From: Zantedeschia hybrid cultivar
Taxonomy: Eukaryota; Streptophyta; Magnoliopsida; Alismatales; Araceae
NCBI GenBank assembly: GCA_030544215.1
Contig: JARZZO010000001.1
Location: forward strand, 37,165,670-37,229,669
Length of the DNA: 64,000 nt
Direction: 5' to 3'
Below, one piece after another: positions 31,348 to 42,972 of the stretch. The notes under the pieces were generated by a model. The model was not told the origin of the DNA. It saw nothing but the letters and a program-made list of their open reading frames with translations, and ran no database searches. The position numbers and the translations under genes are program-made. How positions within the stretch are numbered: the first letter of the stretch is position 1; every line of letters starts with the position of its first letter.

Positions 31348-34300
31348 TTCTTGTAGCTGTGAGTGAAGCATTACAATAATTGGTTCGACCCTGATCGAGT
31401 TGCATTTCTCGATCACTAGACAAATGATATGTCAAGGGCTGCAGGCTTTTCAAAACAAGAGAGATCGGCAAAACGAAAAGGGGATTTGTGCTTTCCGAGA
31501 TTGGACCAAGAAGATAGGTCTTTAGGCCTTACTCTCTTTGTTTGGGTATGCCTTCCACTCCAATAAATGATAGGACAGCTTTTGGTGCGCGGAATGGAAG
31601 GAAAGCTTAGACCTTGAGTGCATGCGATGATTGGTAGATAAGTAGTTGCCCAAAGACTGACAAAGTCATTCTGTTTTGATTCCAATGCGATTGACCCAAC
31701 TCGAGATTTTCAATTGATGGGCTCCGAAGATCTCTATGATTGACCAACCAGCTCTTGGACAATGAATGACATGAGGAAAACTCAAAGAAAAGGAGCACGA
31801 TCAGGAGATTGGGCGAGAAAATCATTTGGAGGTAAGTGAAGAAATGAGACAGGAGAGTAAGAGTGGGAGGTTGAAGCGCTTATATCACAGTAGTAGTAAC
31901 ACTATGATAGGGTCCCATAGCAGTCGTAGCAGTATTGGCCTTTCTTTCTTTTTGTTGGTGATTGTGTGGTATGAGATGCCGGAGAATGCCTAGGGGAATT
32001 TTGGCTATATAGATATAGCTCTTGCCTCTTGCCCTACCGATCTATGCTACCGCGCTGCGTGCTTTTCTACAGGGAGCACCCCAACCAGCAGCTTAAGCCG
32101 GTGCCAATTTCATACCCTTTACCATAAAAAGGTAGTGCCTCCCACCTTTCGATCTACTGGTTATAGATCAATGGCCCCATCCACGGGCTTTGACTTTTTA
32201 AGTGATGACAAGGATGCTGGGTCAACTGTTGACTCAAATCCTACCTCAACTTTGATGCCCGCATAAATGAAAGAGAAGTGAGTCAAACTAGGGGCTAGGA
32301 ATCAACTACCAAGAACGAAGATTCGACTGAAAGTAGCCGGAATGGAATAACGAATTGATGTGGGCCTCATCCTTTCTTTGATTTTTCCTTATTGAGGTGT
32401 CTTATAGAGCAGATTGTAGGTGAGACTGATTGTTCTCAGCTCATTTGCTAAATAGTAATCTCGTAAACCAGTAGACCAATCATCGCTAATTGAATTCAAT
32501 TTCATTCTCTTCTTTCTTTGTTTTCATCTTTATCTTTTCACATTCATTCCACTGAATTGCATTTCATATGATCCAGAGATTGATATTTCCACAGGTCACT
32601 CTGCCAAGGTGAACTATTTCCTTTTGGTTGGTTTCTTAGAATAGAAGGAGAAGTCCGCGGTCAGTCCGATCTGGCTTTCCTGCCTCTCTCTTCTCTAGTC
32701 ATCTAGTATCATACTATTATTCTTCTTATTCTTTTCATTCATTCAATGAAAAATTTGCTTGTCTAAGGCGAGGTACAGATCACCAAAGACGGGTGGATGT
32801 TTAGTCTCAGTGGCAGAAAACCAATACTGTTTGGAACTGAACTTCTTTCGCTCCTCTCACATTCGTTCTAGCTCGTAAACTCGCTCCATCTCTCATAATC
32901 AAAAGCTGGAAGAAAAGATTGAGTATATGGAGAGATGATCCTACGCTTTCTTTCTCTGTCTTTAAAAGAGTGAGTGAAGGTAGGGAAGATGGGAGTGAGT
33001 TTGTTCAAGTCAATAAGAGGTAAGGTCTCGCTTAAGTCTGATGTGGTATCTTCCGATGAAGAGGGTCACTCTCAATATAAGTAGGAACATCTTTGTGCAC
33101 AGCTGATTGTGTAAGAGAACAAGCAGGCTTGCCTTCTATTCTTCCTAGAGGCAAGAGAAGCGTGCTATTCTTTGTCCTCCAAATCTCATCAAAGAATAAG
33201 AATATAGGGCTATTTTCTCCATTAATGGGTGTCCTTTTCCCCCTCGTGATTGGGGTTCCTTACTTGCTTGTCTGAGACTTTAATAATGTTCGCACTCTCT
33301 TTTGCTTAGTGTCAAATCCGCTGACCCCAGAATCAAAACCTTCTTGTTCTAAAGGCATGGCTCTCTCACATCTTATTCTACTACTTCTTTTGTAGAGGAA
33401 GTCAGTCGTGAATCTCGGTCTAACAAAGTTAGCCTTAGCCTGTAAAACAGCCTAGTTTCCTAGGCCTCCTTCTATCCCGATATTAAGTCAAGCCCAGCAC
33501 CCGTAATTGTGTTACGGATTCTGTTGCCCAAGAACATCAAACTGTTCGTAGCTCTAATTGCGTGATCGGCTGTTAGGACGATGGGGACGATAGAGAGTCC
33601 TCTAGCCCAGTCCCGTCCTTGCGTCCTTGTATTCCGATTGTTCTTACCGAGCTAGCGAATCTTCTTTCCTTTTGGGGTTAGGCCCAGCATTCCTTTCCAT
33701 TAGGCATTTTAATCTGCTATTATTCCTCTTCTAGTAGCTAGGTATCTAGATCGAGTATCATACCATTTTCCAAAGAAAGAGAGTATGCTAATATGGTATG
33801 CTCTTTCTAGGGATAGAGCACTCTGTCAGAAGGTAGTCTGCCCTCCATACTAAGCTAAGGTATGCCCTTTCTATTAGCTATAGTAGCTAGATGGGAATGT
33901 AGCCTAGCTGCTAGTAGCTCTCTTCTTATATAGCCGGTAGTTAGTTGGATGTTTAATAATTCCTTTATGGTTAGAGCAAGCTAGGCCATATAAGAATGTA
34001 GGATAGAATCTATCTCCTACTTTCTAGCTTTCTTTCAGAACCTCTCCTAGTAGCTAGTTTTGAGTTGCTATCCTAGTAGTTCTCTTTCTCCTATCCGAGT
34101 TCTTTCTTCTTATTTGTTTTCTTGCTGCAGTAGTTTTTCAGCTGGGCAGATATCCAATGTCTTTAATATAGTCGGCTAACGAAGCCAATGACTAGCTCTC
34201 GCGATGTGTAAGAGAAGTTTTGATGGCAATTCGATCAAGAAAGTACGCTATAGAATAGCCCAATCTTGATTTTCTTTCCGGTAGGAAAGGACTTGTCAGC

Positions 34301-34924
34301 GATAAAAGCACACAAAGCAAGAACGCTACCCACTATAGTTCACTCCAAAAAAAGGCTTAGGAAGGTAACGAACCCGTCAACGGTGATGAATGAGTTACAC
34401 AGGCCCGTTAGTTACACCGTCCTAGATAAAGAGATGGGGGGTAGGATCTTTCCTTCATTCAGGCATACTTGTTTACAATTGATCCCATCGTCAAAGAAAG
34501 GAAGTTGAATGACGCTACTCCGGCCCCGTAGGTTAGGCTACCTCTTGGCATGTCAAAAGTCAAGGTGCCACCTCTTGGCCTCTTCGCTTTTCATTAATCT
34601 CTTTTCGTCATTGCTCACTAGCGCGTAGGTCTATTGTCCATGGTTGGTCTCCTCTATGGTGCAACTCCGGTCTATGCTAAGGTCTGCTTTCGTCACTGCC
34701 TAGGACTAATCGCTCTCCCCCATGGCTAACAATCTTCACTTGTTTGGTCACAGAAGCCGTCAGGTCTGCTCCTCCACGGCCTTACCTGTAGACACCGATT
34801 TTGGACCACCCTTCTGGTCATAAATCCCCTCCATCGTTAGCCCTTTACCACTACAATTCCCTCATTTAGCCATTTCAGCCCACTAACAACCAAGCCCATT
34901 AACCAAATCCTGACTCTAGCCATC

Positions 34925-35437
34925 CTTTTCGTGGAAGGCCAGCCAGTCCGCCTTCCACCCCCTTCGAAGGCCACCCCTTGCCTTCTACCTCCTTGGAAGG
35001 CCAGCTACCTTGCCTTCCACCTTTTGGCCACCTTTTTCACTTTTCACCACCTTTTCGTGGAAGGCCAGCCAGTCCGCCTTCCACCCCCTTCGAAGGCCAC
35101 CCCTTGCCTTCCACCCCTTGCCTTCTACCCCCTTGGAAGGCCAGCCACCTTGCCTTCCACCCTTTTGCCACCTTTTTCACTTTTTACCACCTTTTCGTGG
35201 AAGGCCAGCCAGTCCACCTTCCACCCCCTTCGAAGGCCACCCCTTGCCTTCTACCTCCTTGGAAGGGCAGCTACCTTGCCTTCCACGTTTTGGCCACCTT
35301 TTTCACTTTTCACCACCTTTTCGTGGAAGGCCACCCAGTCCGCCTTCCACCCCCTTCGAAGGCCACCCCTTGCCTTCTACCCCCTTCGAAGGCCAGCCGG
35401 GCCGCCTTCCACCACAAGATTGGAAGGCATGTTGCCT
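34925..35437 (+). repeat. Minisatellite of four units, 126-140 bp, in LTR
   Basis: CCTTTTCGTGGAAGGCCA recurs near 34925, 35051, 35191 and 35317, giving periods of about 126, 140 and 127 bp. Each unit also contains several GGAAGGC/GCCTTCC inverted pairs and a CCACCTTTTTCACTTTT tract. The array lies upstream of the TATA-like box, so it sits in U3. All three forward frames stay open across it, a by-product of the repeat composition. Confidence 0.85.
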
Positions 35438-35639
35438 GGCCGTCCACTCCTTAACCACCCCCTTGACTCCGTCTTCCCCACGATCTCCTCTACTCGCCGC
35501 CCACGTCCCCACTACTCCGATCACTCCCCACTCCGGCGACTGCCGCGCCCACCACCTCCGACCCTTGACCACTTCTTATTGGCTGAAGGCTGATTTACGG
35601 GGATTTAGACTCCTATTTTCTCCTATTTTTCCCTTCATC

Positions 35640-35647
35640 TATTTAAA
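35640..35647 (+). promoter_or_regulatory. TATA-like box of the Tat/Ogre LTR
   Basis: TATTTAAA lies about 850 bp into the LTR, downstream of the minisatellite and upstream of a GA-rich stretch. This is the usual place for an LTR core promoter. Assigned by motif and position only. Confidence 0.45.
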
Positions 35648-36434
35648 CCCCCCAGGTTCCCTCGAGCAACGGGGGTTGGGTTGGAAAGGGGATTGAGAGG
35701 GAGTTTCTTTCTCGGAGCGGGTCGGCTTTGAGGAGTCGAGCGGGCAAGGAGTTAGAGAATTCAGAGGAATCCTTCGCACTTCAAATGGGCTTGTCCTCTT
35801 AACCCTCTTTTACTTTTCACCTTTTTCATTTCGTTATATTCTCACTTTCATCCATGCCGTAACATTCTCCCACTCTCACTCTTCTTTTACCGTCAACACA
35901 TCATTTCACTTTTCACACACGAACACTTATCTGCATGCATGCATCCTAGAATGACTTAGCAATCCCTATTTACCCCCAAAGGTTTCAAACAAAAAATGGG
36001 AGGTGGGCGGCCATAACATATGGTCACCTTCCCTCCCAAACACCCATCCGGTGCGTCTCCCTCTAATTTTAGTTAATTTTTATGTTTGCATGAACGGATC
36101 CAACATGTCACAGTTCTAATCGGGCTATTTCTTTTCTTTGTCTGTCTTCTCTTTTCAGGGGCTCTTACCAGATTCTGCACGCGGACTACCGAGCTCTCCT
36201 CCTCTGGCCGGCCGGAGGAAGAGAAGGGGAAACCACCATCTCCCGCTCCCACAGAACACGATCACATCCTCACCATCTTGCGGAGCACAGGGACCGTAAG
36301 GTAATGCTCCTGGCGATCACATCCTTTATTTCTAACCCCCTTTTTGAATCGCCACAGTGCTAAGACGAACGGAGGGACCCTCGATTCCAAAGCCTCGCAG
36401 CCGCGGCGACGGGGGGACGTTCCGGGCGCCTACA

Positions 36435-37719
36435 TTACCTTCTGACCTTTTCAAGCCTGAAAGCAGGAACCGAACCACTCTATGCATAGCTGACCCCGTC
36501 ACTCGTATATCACATTGACCATCTTAAGAAGCAATGACCTCTTTCTTTCCTCACAACCTAACTGTTCGTATCAGCATTAAGCATTAGTACTTAGAAGCCC
36601 GGTTATAAAAAAAAAAAAGAGCCCTTCTTTCTTTCCAGGTTTCGAAGTGACAGTGACAACCCAAACATCTTTTCCTAATGCTAAGCCAACCCGTTGCTCT
36701 GCCTTCGCACTCGCGGGTTTATGAACGTGAACAATTTGCGGTTATTTATTTCTCTTTCTGTTGCATCTTCTCCAGTGTGTACTTGTTCCTCTGCTCTGAT
36801 GAAGCTAGCCCTTCTGCTGCGTATGGTTCTGATCTTGCTGCATCCATGATCTTCCAGTTCTGCTAGCCCATCTGATTATGGGTTGGCTTGGCTTGCAAAA
36901 GAAGTGCCTTCCGCCAAACTCAAAAGACAATTCTCATTTTTTATGACATCTTTTTTCCGATTTCATGCTTTTCTTTCAGTGCTTAACAACGCCTCACTTG
37001 AAAGAGGGCCTCGATGGTAAAGAAAAGAACCCGATCCCCGTTCGTTGCTGCTCCCTTTAGGTCGCCTTCACTTGCACCTCCGTTTACAGCACCACCTAAG
37101 GGGTTCCCTCCTTGCAACACGGCTTTCCTTCCTGAATGGCTTTATCCCTGACCTTATCGCTTGCTGATTGACGAGAGACTGAAAGACTTCCCACTTGCTG
37201 ACTAACCAACCCAAAGCCCACCTTTGAAAGAGTGCAAATCTCAAACCGAATTGCTCTACTTGCTTCCTGATCTACCACGGACAGACGGACGGCTTTACTG
37301 GCTCGACTGCTCAAAGAGTTCAGCGGAACGGACTGACTTCAACTGTGCTAGCTTTCTCGTTCTTTTTGGCAAGAAAAGGATTTGAGTTATGGATACTCCA
37401 CTTGCTCGTTCTCTATAATCCACTCTGACGCTTCCAACCAACCATGGAATTCCTTTGCTACTCTTATTAAGTTATGGTTCTTATAAATAATATCGATTTA
37501 CACATGTTGTTCTATCTGCAACTATGTTCTTAATAGTTCCAGGTTCTTGTTCTCGGCAGGTCGACATTACCCTTGCTAGCATTGAGCCTACCTCTGAATC
37601 ATTGGGGTGGTAGGCAATACATGTCTCAACACTAGACTTTACAATATGATGCATTTCATACTGCTGACCAGTGTGATCGGTCAGTTAGTTGCTTATAAAT
37701 GACTGCTTTAAATCTTCTG
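36435..37719. other. Mitochondrial-like DNA, continuation
   Basis: This is the right-hand continuation of 29072-34786 after the nested solo LTR. It has a poly(A) run near 36606 and frames of up to 72 codons without recognisable similarity. Nothing specific can be annotated. Confidence 0.4.
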
Positions 37720-38215
37720 TCACGGAGGGTGGAAGGGCAGACATTAAGAAGTGCAGCGCAGACGACTTGGGGAATCTAGTGAAGAAGCAAAAGCACCCCA
37801 ATAATACGCTCTGCGGCAAGGATTGAATGTTCAACAGATCAGCGAAATAAGACCACACTCTCACAGCAAGGTCCCCAGATAATAGAACATGGTCTACGCT
37901 CTCCTCCTAAGGCTGCAAACAACAATGGCAGGCTGACGCAAAGGGGATACCGAGCTTCTGGATAGCTATGTCCACTGGAATGCTTATGTAGATAGCTCGA
38001 AGCGTGAAGAAAGAGAGCTTCTTGGGGACGGAGGGACGCCAGAGTTGTTGAAGGGTCGTGGTTTCGAAGGAGGAAAGCCTAACCTTCTGTCTGATAACGT
38101 CCCATGCAGATTTGGTGGTGAAGGAGCCTGAGCCGGAGTCCATCCATACGTCGGTGAGAGAAATTCTACAAAAGGCGCTTGCGGCATAGTGAGATACGTG
38201 AATGGGGTATATAGC
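37720..38215 (-). pseudogene. LINE zf-RVT fragment
   Basis: The minus strand reads GSGSFTTKSAWDVIRQKVR, then LWRPSVPKKLSFFTLRAIY and a CHCC-type segment followed after a stop by ESVDHVLL. It matches the plant LINE C-terminal region (K-FTVKSAY, W-PPKIS-F-WR, C-C...E-HLF-C). Only about 160 codons remain and no other LINE domain adjoins. It differs in sequence from the LINE at 9346-12240. Confidence 0.75.
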
Positions 38216-38681
38216 AAAAAAAGAGAACAAGCAACACAGCCTAACCGCCAACGAGTGTGTAACACAAGCGTACCTTCAGTACCATGGAACGGAGCTACGT
38301 TCTGTCACTCTTTTTATACGAGTTCCTCTTTGATGTGAGAGTTGTAGTAGAGTACCACCGTCAAGTAGTACAGTATACCATTTGAACTTCAGGTTAATAG
38401 AATACCGTATCTATCCATCCTTGCTTTTATACGATTAGCCGAAGGTAAAGAGCTAACTAACCTGGTCGAGTCGATTACTAATTGTATTAGGCTGTAGGGT
38501 ACTACGAGCTTGTTAAAGCGGAGAGAACATGAGCGCATAAGCGAAGCGGAGCACCATTAGAGTAATGTAAGCAGCGCTTGAAGAAAGTAATATGACCGGT
38601 GGCCTTCACTACAGAGCTATACCTATATGAAGCTAAATATCATATAGCATAGCACCAAAAAAATACATATACGAACCCATA
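38216..38681. other. Unassigned spacer
   Basis: About 470 bp between the LINE scrap and the truncated 3' side of the Copia element. Mitochondrial-like motifs (gcgaagcggagc) are present but no gene or repeat is recognised. Confidence 0.35.
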
Positions 38682-41027
38682 CTACACACTCAATATGATA
38701 ATCGCTCTACCATCCAAATTAATATGTCCCACATATCTTTCTGGTGGTTTAGGTACTCTTTCAGACCTACGAAGTTCCTGTGTATCATTTTGAACAGGTT
38801 CAGAAACTGACGGTTCATCTGATGAACCATTACTAGTTTGTGGGTCTGGAATTTCTTCCAGTGTTACTTTACTCCCACTGTCCTTCTGGAGAATATAATC
38901 TTCTTCCAGAAAGACAGCTCTCCTGGCCACAAACACCTTTTGTTCGCCAGGAAGATAAAAGTAATATCCATAAGTTTCCTTTGGATATCCCACAAATCTG
39001 CATTTGTCATTTCTGGATTCCAGCTTATCTGTGTCATGTCTTTTAACATGAGCATGACATCTCCAGACTTTAACATGTTTAAGGTTTGGTTTCCTTCCAT
39101 TCCATATCTCATATGGAGTGGTTTCAACAGATTTGTTGGGTACCTTGTTCAGGATATACATAGCCGAGCTAAGTGCATATCCCCATAAGGACACTGGTAA
39201 TTTGGACATGCTCATCATGGATCGCACCATTTCCATTAATGTGCGATTTCTCCTTTCTGATACACCATTCATCTGAGGTGTATAAGGAGGTGTAGGCTGA
39301 GAAATGATACCATTATCCTTTAAGTATTTAATGAACTCTGTACTCAAGTATTCACCACCCCGATCAGATCGGATGGTTTTTATACTCTTTCCTGTTTATT
39401 TTTATACTTTATTCTTAAATTCTCTGAATTTCTCAAAGGCTTCAGATTTATACTTCAATAAGTATATATATCCAAACCTTGAGTAATCATCAGTGAATGT
39501 AATGAAGTATGAGAAACCACCAATGGATTGGGTTGACATAGGACCACATACATCTGAATGTATGAGTTCTAATATGTCTTTGGCTCGTTCTCCAGTTCCA
39601 CTAAATGGAGACTTAGCCATTTTACCCATTAAACATGACTCACATGTTGCATATGATTCATAATCAAATGGATCCAAATATCCATCTTTATGTATCCTCT
39701 GGAGTCTGTTTTCACCAATGTGTCCAAGCCTACAATGCCACAAGTAGGCTTTGTTCATTTCATACTTACTTCTTTTAAGTGAAGAACCGATGTGTAAATT
39801 ATCATGAGACACATTCAATAGATACAATCCATTGGACAAAATAGCAGAAGCTATTAATTTATTTCCGAAATAAATTGAACAACTATTGTTCATAAAATGT
39901 AAATTGTATCCAATTCTATCTAAACATGAAATAGAAATGATGTTCCTTATTATGCTATGTACATAATAACATTCATCTAATAAAAATGTGTCTCCAGATG
40001 GTAGCTTGAGCTTCACTGTCCCCACAGCGATCGCCGCAACTCTTGCGCCGTTACCTAGTCTCAGTTCCACCTCGCCGGTCCTCAGCTTACGCCTTCTTGT
40101 CAGTGCCTGCACAGAATTGCAGATATGAGATACACATCCAGTATCTAATACCCATAATGTACAATCTCTTATTGACAAGTTTACATCTATCATATAGATA
40201 CCTGAAGCGTCTTGCTGCTTCACAGTTCCTTGAGCCTTGTCCTTGAGGTATTCTTTGCAATTCCTCTTCCAATGCCCTTTCTGGTGACAGTAGAAGTAAT
40301 CACCTTTCTCAGCACTTTTACCTTTGTCTTTCTTGACAACCTTTGCCTTTCTCTGAACCTTGTTCTTATTCTTTCGAAAAGCTTGGACTGCAAGTCTTTT
40401 TCTGTTGGTGTTACCAACCATGAGGACTTGGGGTTTATCCTTCAAAAGGTTCCCCTCAGCAGTCTTTAACATGTTCAGCAGTTCAGCTAAGGTGGCCTGG
40501 ATCTTGTTCATGTTAAAATTAACGATGAACTGAGCATATGACGGTGGAAGTGAAGACAACACGAGGTCTGTGTGCATCTCCTTGGGAAGTGTAATCCCAA
40601 GAGCATCCAGCCTCTCCACCCACTCAAGCACGTGATTCTGTACTGAAGTTCCCTCTGCCATCTGAGCCTTGAACAGATTCTTCGATATCTAATATCGTTC
40701 GATTCTGCTCTGCTCACCAAATAGCTCCTTCAAATGGAGCATGATGGATCTAGTATCCATCTCTTCATGTTGCCTCTACAACTCATTGCTCATGGAGGCT
40801 AACATGTACCATTGGGCCATGGTGGAATCTTCCTTCCATTTTTCATACGCTATCATTTCCTCCTCTAGAGCTTCCAATGCTGGTTCAACAGGAGGTTCAT
40901 TATCCAAGACGTAGGCAATCTGGTTAGACCTGAGAACTATCTTCAGGTTTCTGAGCCAGTCTGAATAATTGGTGCCTGTCAAACGGTTGGCATCAAGTAT
41001 GCCTCGCAACGGGTTATGGTGCGACAT
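38682..41027 (-). pseudogene. Copia gag-protease-integrase frame with four stops
   Basis: A single frame starts at ATG 41027 (MSHHNPLRGILDANRLTG, a plant Copia gag N-terminus). No frameshift occurs, but stops lie at 40776, 40689, 39402 and 39396. The zinc knuckle near 40290 reads YFYCHQKGHWKRNC, with the first Cys replaced by Tyr. Protease has WVLDTGCVSHICN. Integrase has the HCRLGHIGENRL / CESCLMGK zinc site, the first Asp in HSDVCGPM, the second in SDRGGEY and the Glu in SERRNRTLMEM. The frame ends after the ERVPKPPERYVG linker, exactly where RT should begin. Confidence 0.9.
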
Positions 41028-41203
41028 TCTCGCCTACAGGAGATAATCAATTGATAATTAGAAGATATTCAGATTAACTAAAACAAGATATGGTCTTTTA
41101 TTATCTAGTTTTACTCCCACTAATTTTCGACGGACTGTATAACCTTCAGATATACAGAACGGGAGACGCCGACTGTCTCCTAGTGGGGATCAGAATCTCC
41201 AAG

Positions 41204-42857
41204 TGTAAGGACTGAGGTTTCGGGTTCTGTATTCGGGTCGGGTTCGGGTCGGATCCCTTGGTTTGGACCCTGTGGGGGGTCTTGAGATTTCTGGCTGAAT
41301 GGCGTCAGCACTGCTCGACGCCTTTCAAAAGGCGTCAGGTTGTGTGGACGCCATTTAGATCTGTTGGTTGTTGCGCCACGTGGGCGGGTTTCGGGCCGCG
41401 AGGGTACGGCCCCGGTCACATCATCTGAACGGCGTCGTGCTTGGTCCACGCGATTCAGACTGTGACCTCTGCGATGTCAGGGTGCGGCACCAGAGCGTTG
41501 TCAGTACGGCCTGTCCTGTCGTCTGAACGGCGTCCACGGTGGGCTTAGCTATATACTGAGACTGAGGTTTACTGTGCGAATGGAATCATGATTATATGTG
41601 TGTTCGTGTTATGCGAATGTGGATCGGGTTAACTGTGGTTTACGTGTGTCACCATGGACCGATGGGGACTGGGTCATGGTGTCTGTGAGCTGTACCGGTG
41701 GGAGAAGGGGTACATGTTGTGTTTTACCTTTGGCTGAGGGAAGCAGGATCGCCCTGAGCCAGTTGGGCCGGAGTAGCTGGTGTGCTATCCGAGGGATCGC
41801 TGTTTGTCCTCAGCGGGTCGGGGTTTCCCTGTTTGTTGTGACAGCTTCCGGCGCGTTTCTTGCTGTGGAGCTGGTTGTGTTACTGGTGGGAGTTGGTTTA
41901 CCCTTTAGCCATTGGGCCTGATGTGACCTTTGATCAAGGTTACGAGTGGTACCTATAGCCCTTTGGCCTGACGCAGCCCGGGAGAGTTGGGTTTGTGGGT
42001 AGTTCCTGTAGCTTCGGCTTGACGGGGGTTCGCCGGTCCCCAGGGCCCTCCTGAAGCGCTGAGGCCTAGCGTGGAGGCAATCCGGACGGTAGGACAGTAG
42101 TCTAGACTGCTTGTGTGCACACGTAGCTGGCAGTGGCTATACACTGGTTCCAGCTAGTCCTAGTTTGACTCACTGCCTCACCCTACAGTGCCCCGGAACA
42201 CTGTAGGGGCGGACAGGCGTGAGCTGTGGTGGTAGTGTTGGGAGGCGACGTTTGACTTCGGTCGACAGTGTGGTTCAGTCGCTTCGTGGACTTTGGCTGT
42301 GAGTCGTGACTCTGTGTTGGGTTCTTCGGGTTGCTTAGAATGGTTCTTGTTACACTGCTTACCATGCGTTTCATATCAGAGTTGGGTGCTGTGTTTACTG
42401 CTTTACTTAATTGCCATATATTCTTGTTGTTACACTTGTGGGTGTGTGAGTGGGAGGCAAGGGATCGGATGATCCCTACTGAGCCCAATTCTGGTGTGGC
42501 TCACTCCCTGCGGTTTCAGGTGTGGACCTCGTGGCGAGCGGAAGCGTGGTGTCTTCTTGGTGTGCGGACCAGCAGCTGTCTTAGTTCCGGGGTATGCCCC
42601 GATGTTGTTGCACTTCCTTCTGCCTGTACTTATTTAATTGTTGGACATGTAATTATTGTTGGACTGTATACGGACATTATTATTTTCCTTCCTGCGCACC
42701 TGCTTATCTTTGTAGTCCGTGAGATTGATTTATTTAGCCTCGTTTAGCACTTACTCCTCCAGCTGTGTTGTGTGAGATCCGGGTGTGAACCCGCAGTTAA
42801 TGGGCCGACATCCATTTAGTGACCGGGTCTCCGGTCATAGGATGGCGGGTCGTTACA
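41204..42857 (+). repeat. Solo LTR, family 1, plus orientation, internally deleted (1654 bp)
   Basis: It runs from TGTAAGGACTGAGG to GTCGTTACA, with the perfect 5-bp duplication CCAAG on both sides (41199-41203, 42858-42862). About 1 kb of the usual LTR is missing at about 41541, covering the pyrimidine-rich leader and the downstream dyad array. Only the upstream dyads (41300-41460) remain. It is a bona fide insertion in the Copia leader followed by solo-LTR formation. Confidence 0.93.
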
Positions 42858-42869
42858 CCAAGCATCACA

Positions 42870-42901
42870 GTATGACCTCGGGTAAACACATAGTATCATA
42901 C
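42870..42901. repeat. Leader hairpin A of the Copia element
   Basis: GTATGA (42870-42875) pairs with TCATAC (42896-42901) around the 20-base loop CCTCGGGTAAACACATAGTA. It is the gag-proximal member of a set of four hairpins whose loops share GGGTAAACAC while the stems differ. The nested LTR at 41204-42857 ends a few bases to its left. Confidence 0.7.
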
Positions 42902-42972
42902 CGCTATCTCAGAGCAATCATCTCATGATAATTGCAACTCCTTGCAATATCCGATCATATTTCGGCTCCCAA

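Larger units (their letters stand above)
29072..34786. other. Mitochondrial-like non-coding DNA
   Basis: About 5.7 kb without a recognisable protein gene. It has the same A/G-run and CTTTCTT texture as 12241-19642. A plastid-type trnQ fragment (31315) and a short AT palindrome (30690) are the only specific landmarks found. Frames of 60-90 codons (for example 31416-31825 minus and 34266-34508 plus) match nothing I know. The right end continues, after removal of the nested LTR, at 36435. Confidence 0.45.
34787..36434 (+). mobile_element. Solo LTR of Tat/Ogre-type Ty3/Gypsy element
   Basis: It begins TGTAGACACCGATTTTGGACC-like, the signature start of plant Tat/Ogre LTRs, and ends GGCGCCTACA, giving TGTAG...CTACA termini. 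Both sides carry the 5-bp direct repeat TTACC (34782-34786 and 36435-36439). No internal region is present, so it is a solo LTR left by LTR-LTR recombination. It interrupts mitochondrial-like DNA, which must therefore have been exposed to nuclear transposition. It contains a minisatellite and a TATA-like box. Confidence 0.85.

Noticed and set aside
31416..31825. Two overlapping minus frames of 89 and 72 codons as mitochondrial genes
   Set aside because: No similarity to known mitochondrial proteins is visible, and frames of this length are expected by chance.
34931..35696. Three long overlapping plus-strand frames (158-228 codons)
   Set aside because: All three frames are open across a tandem repeat without stop triplets, and the products are Pro/Phe repeats with no domain.
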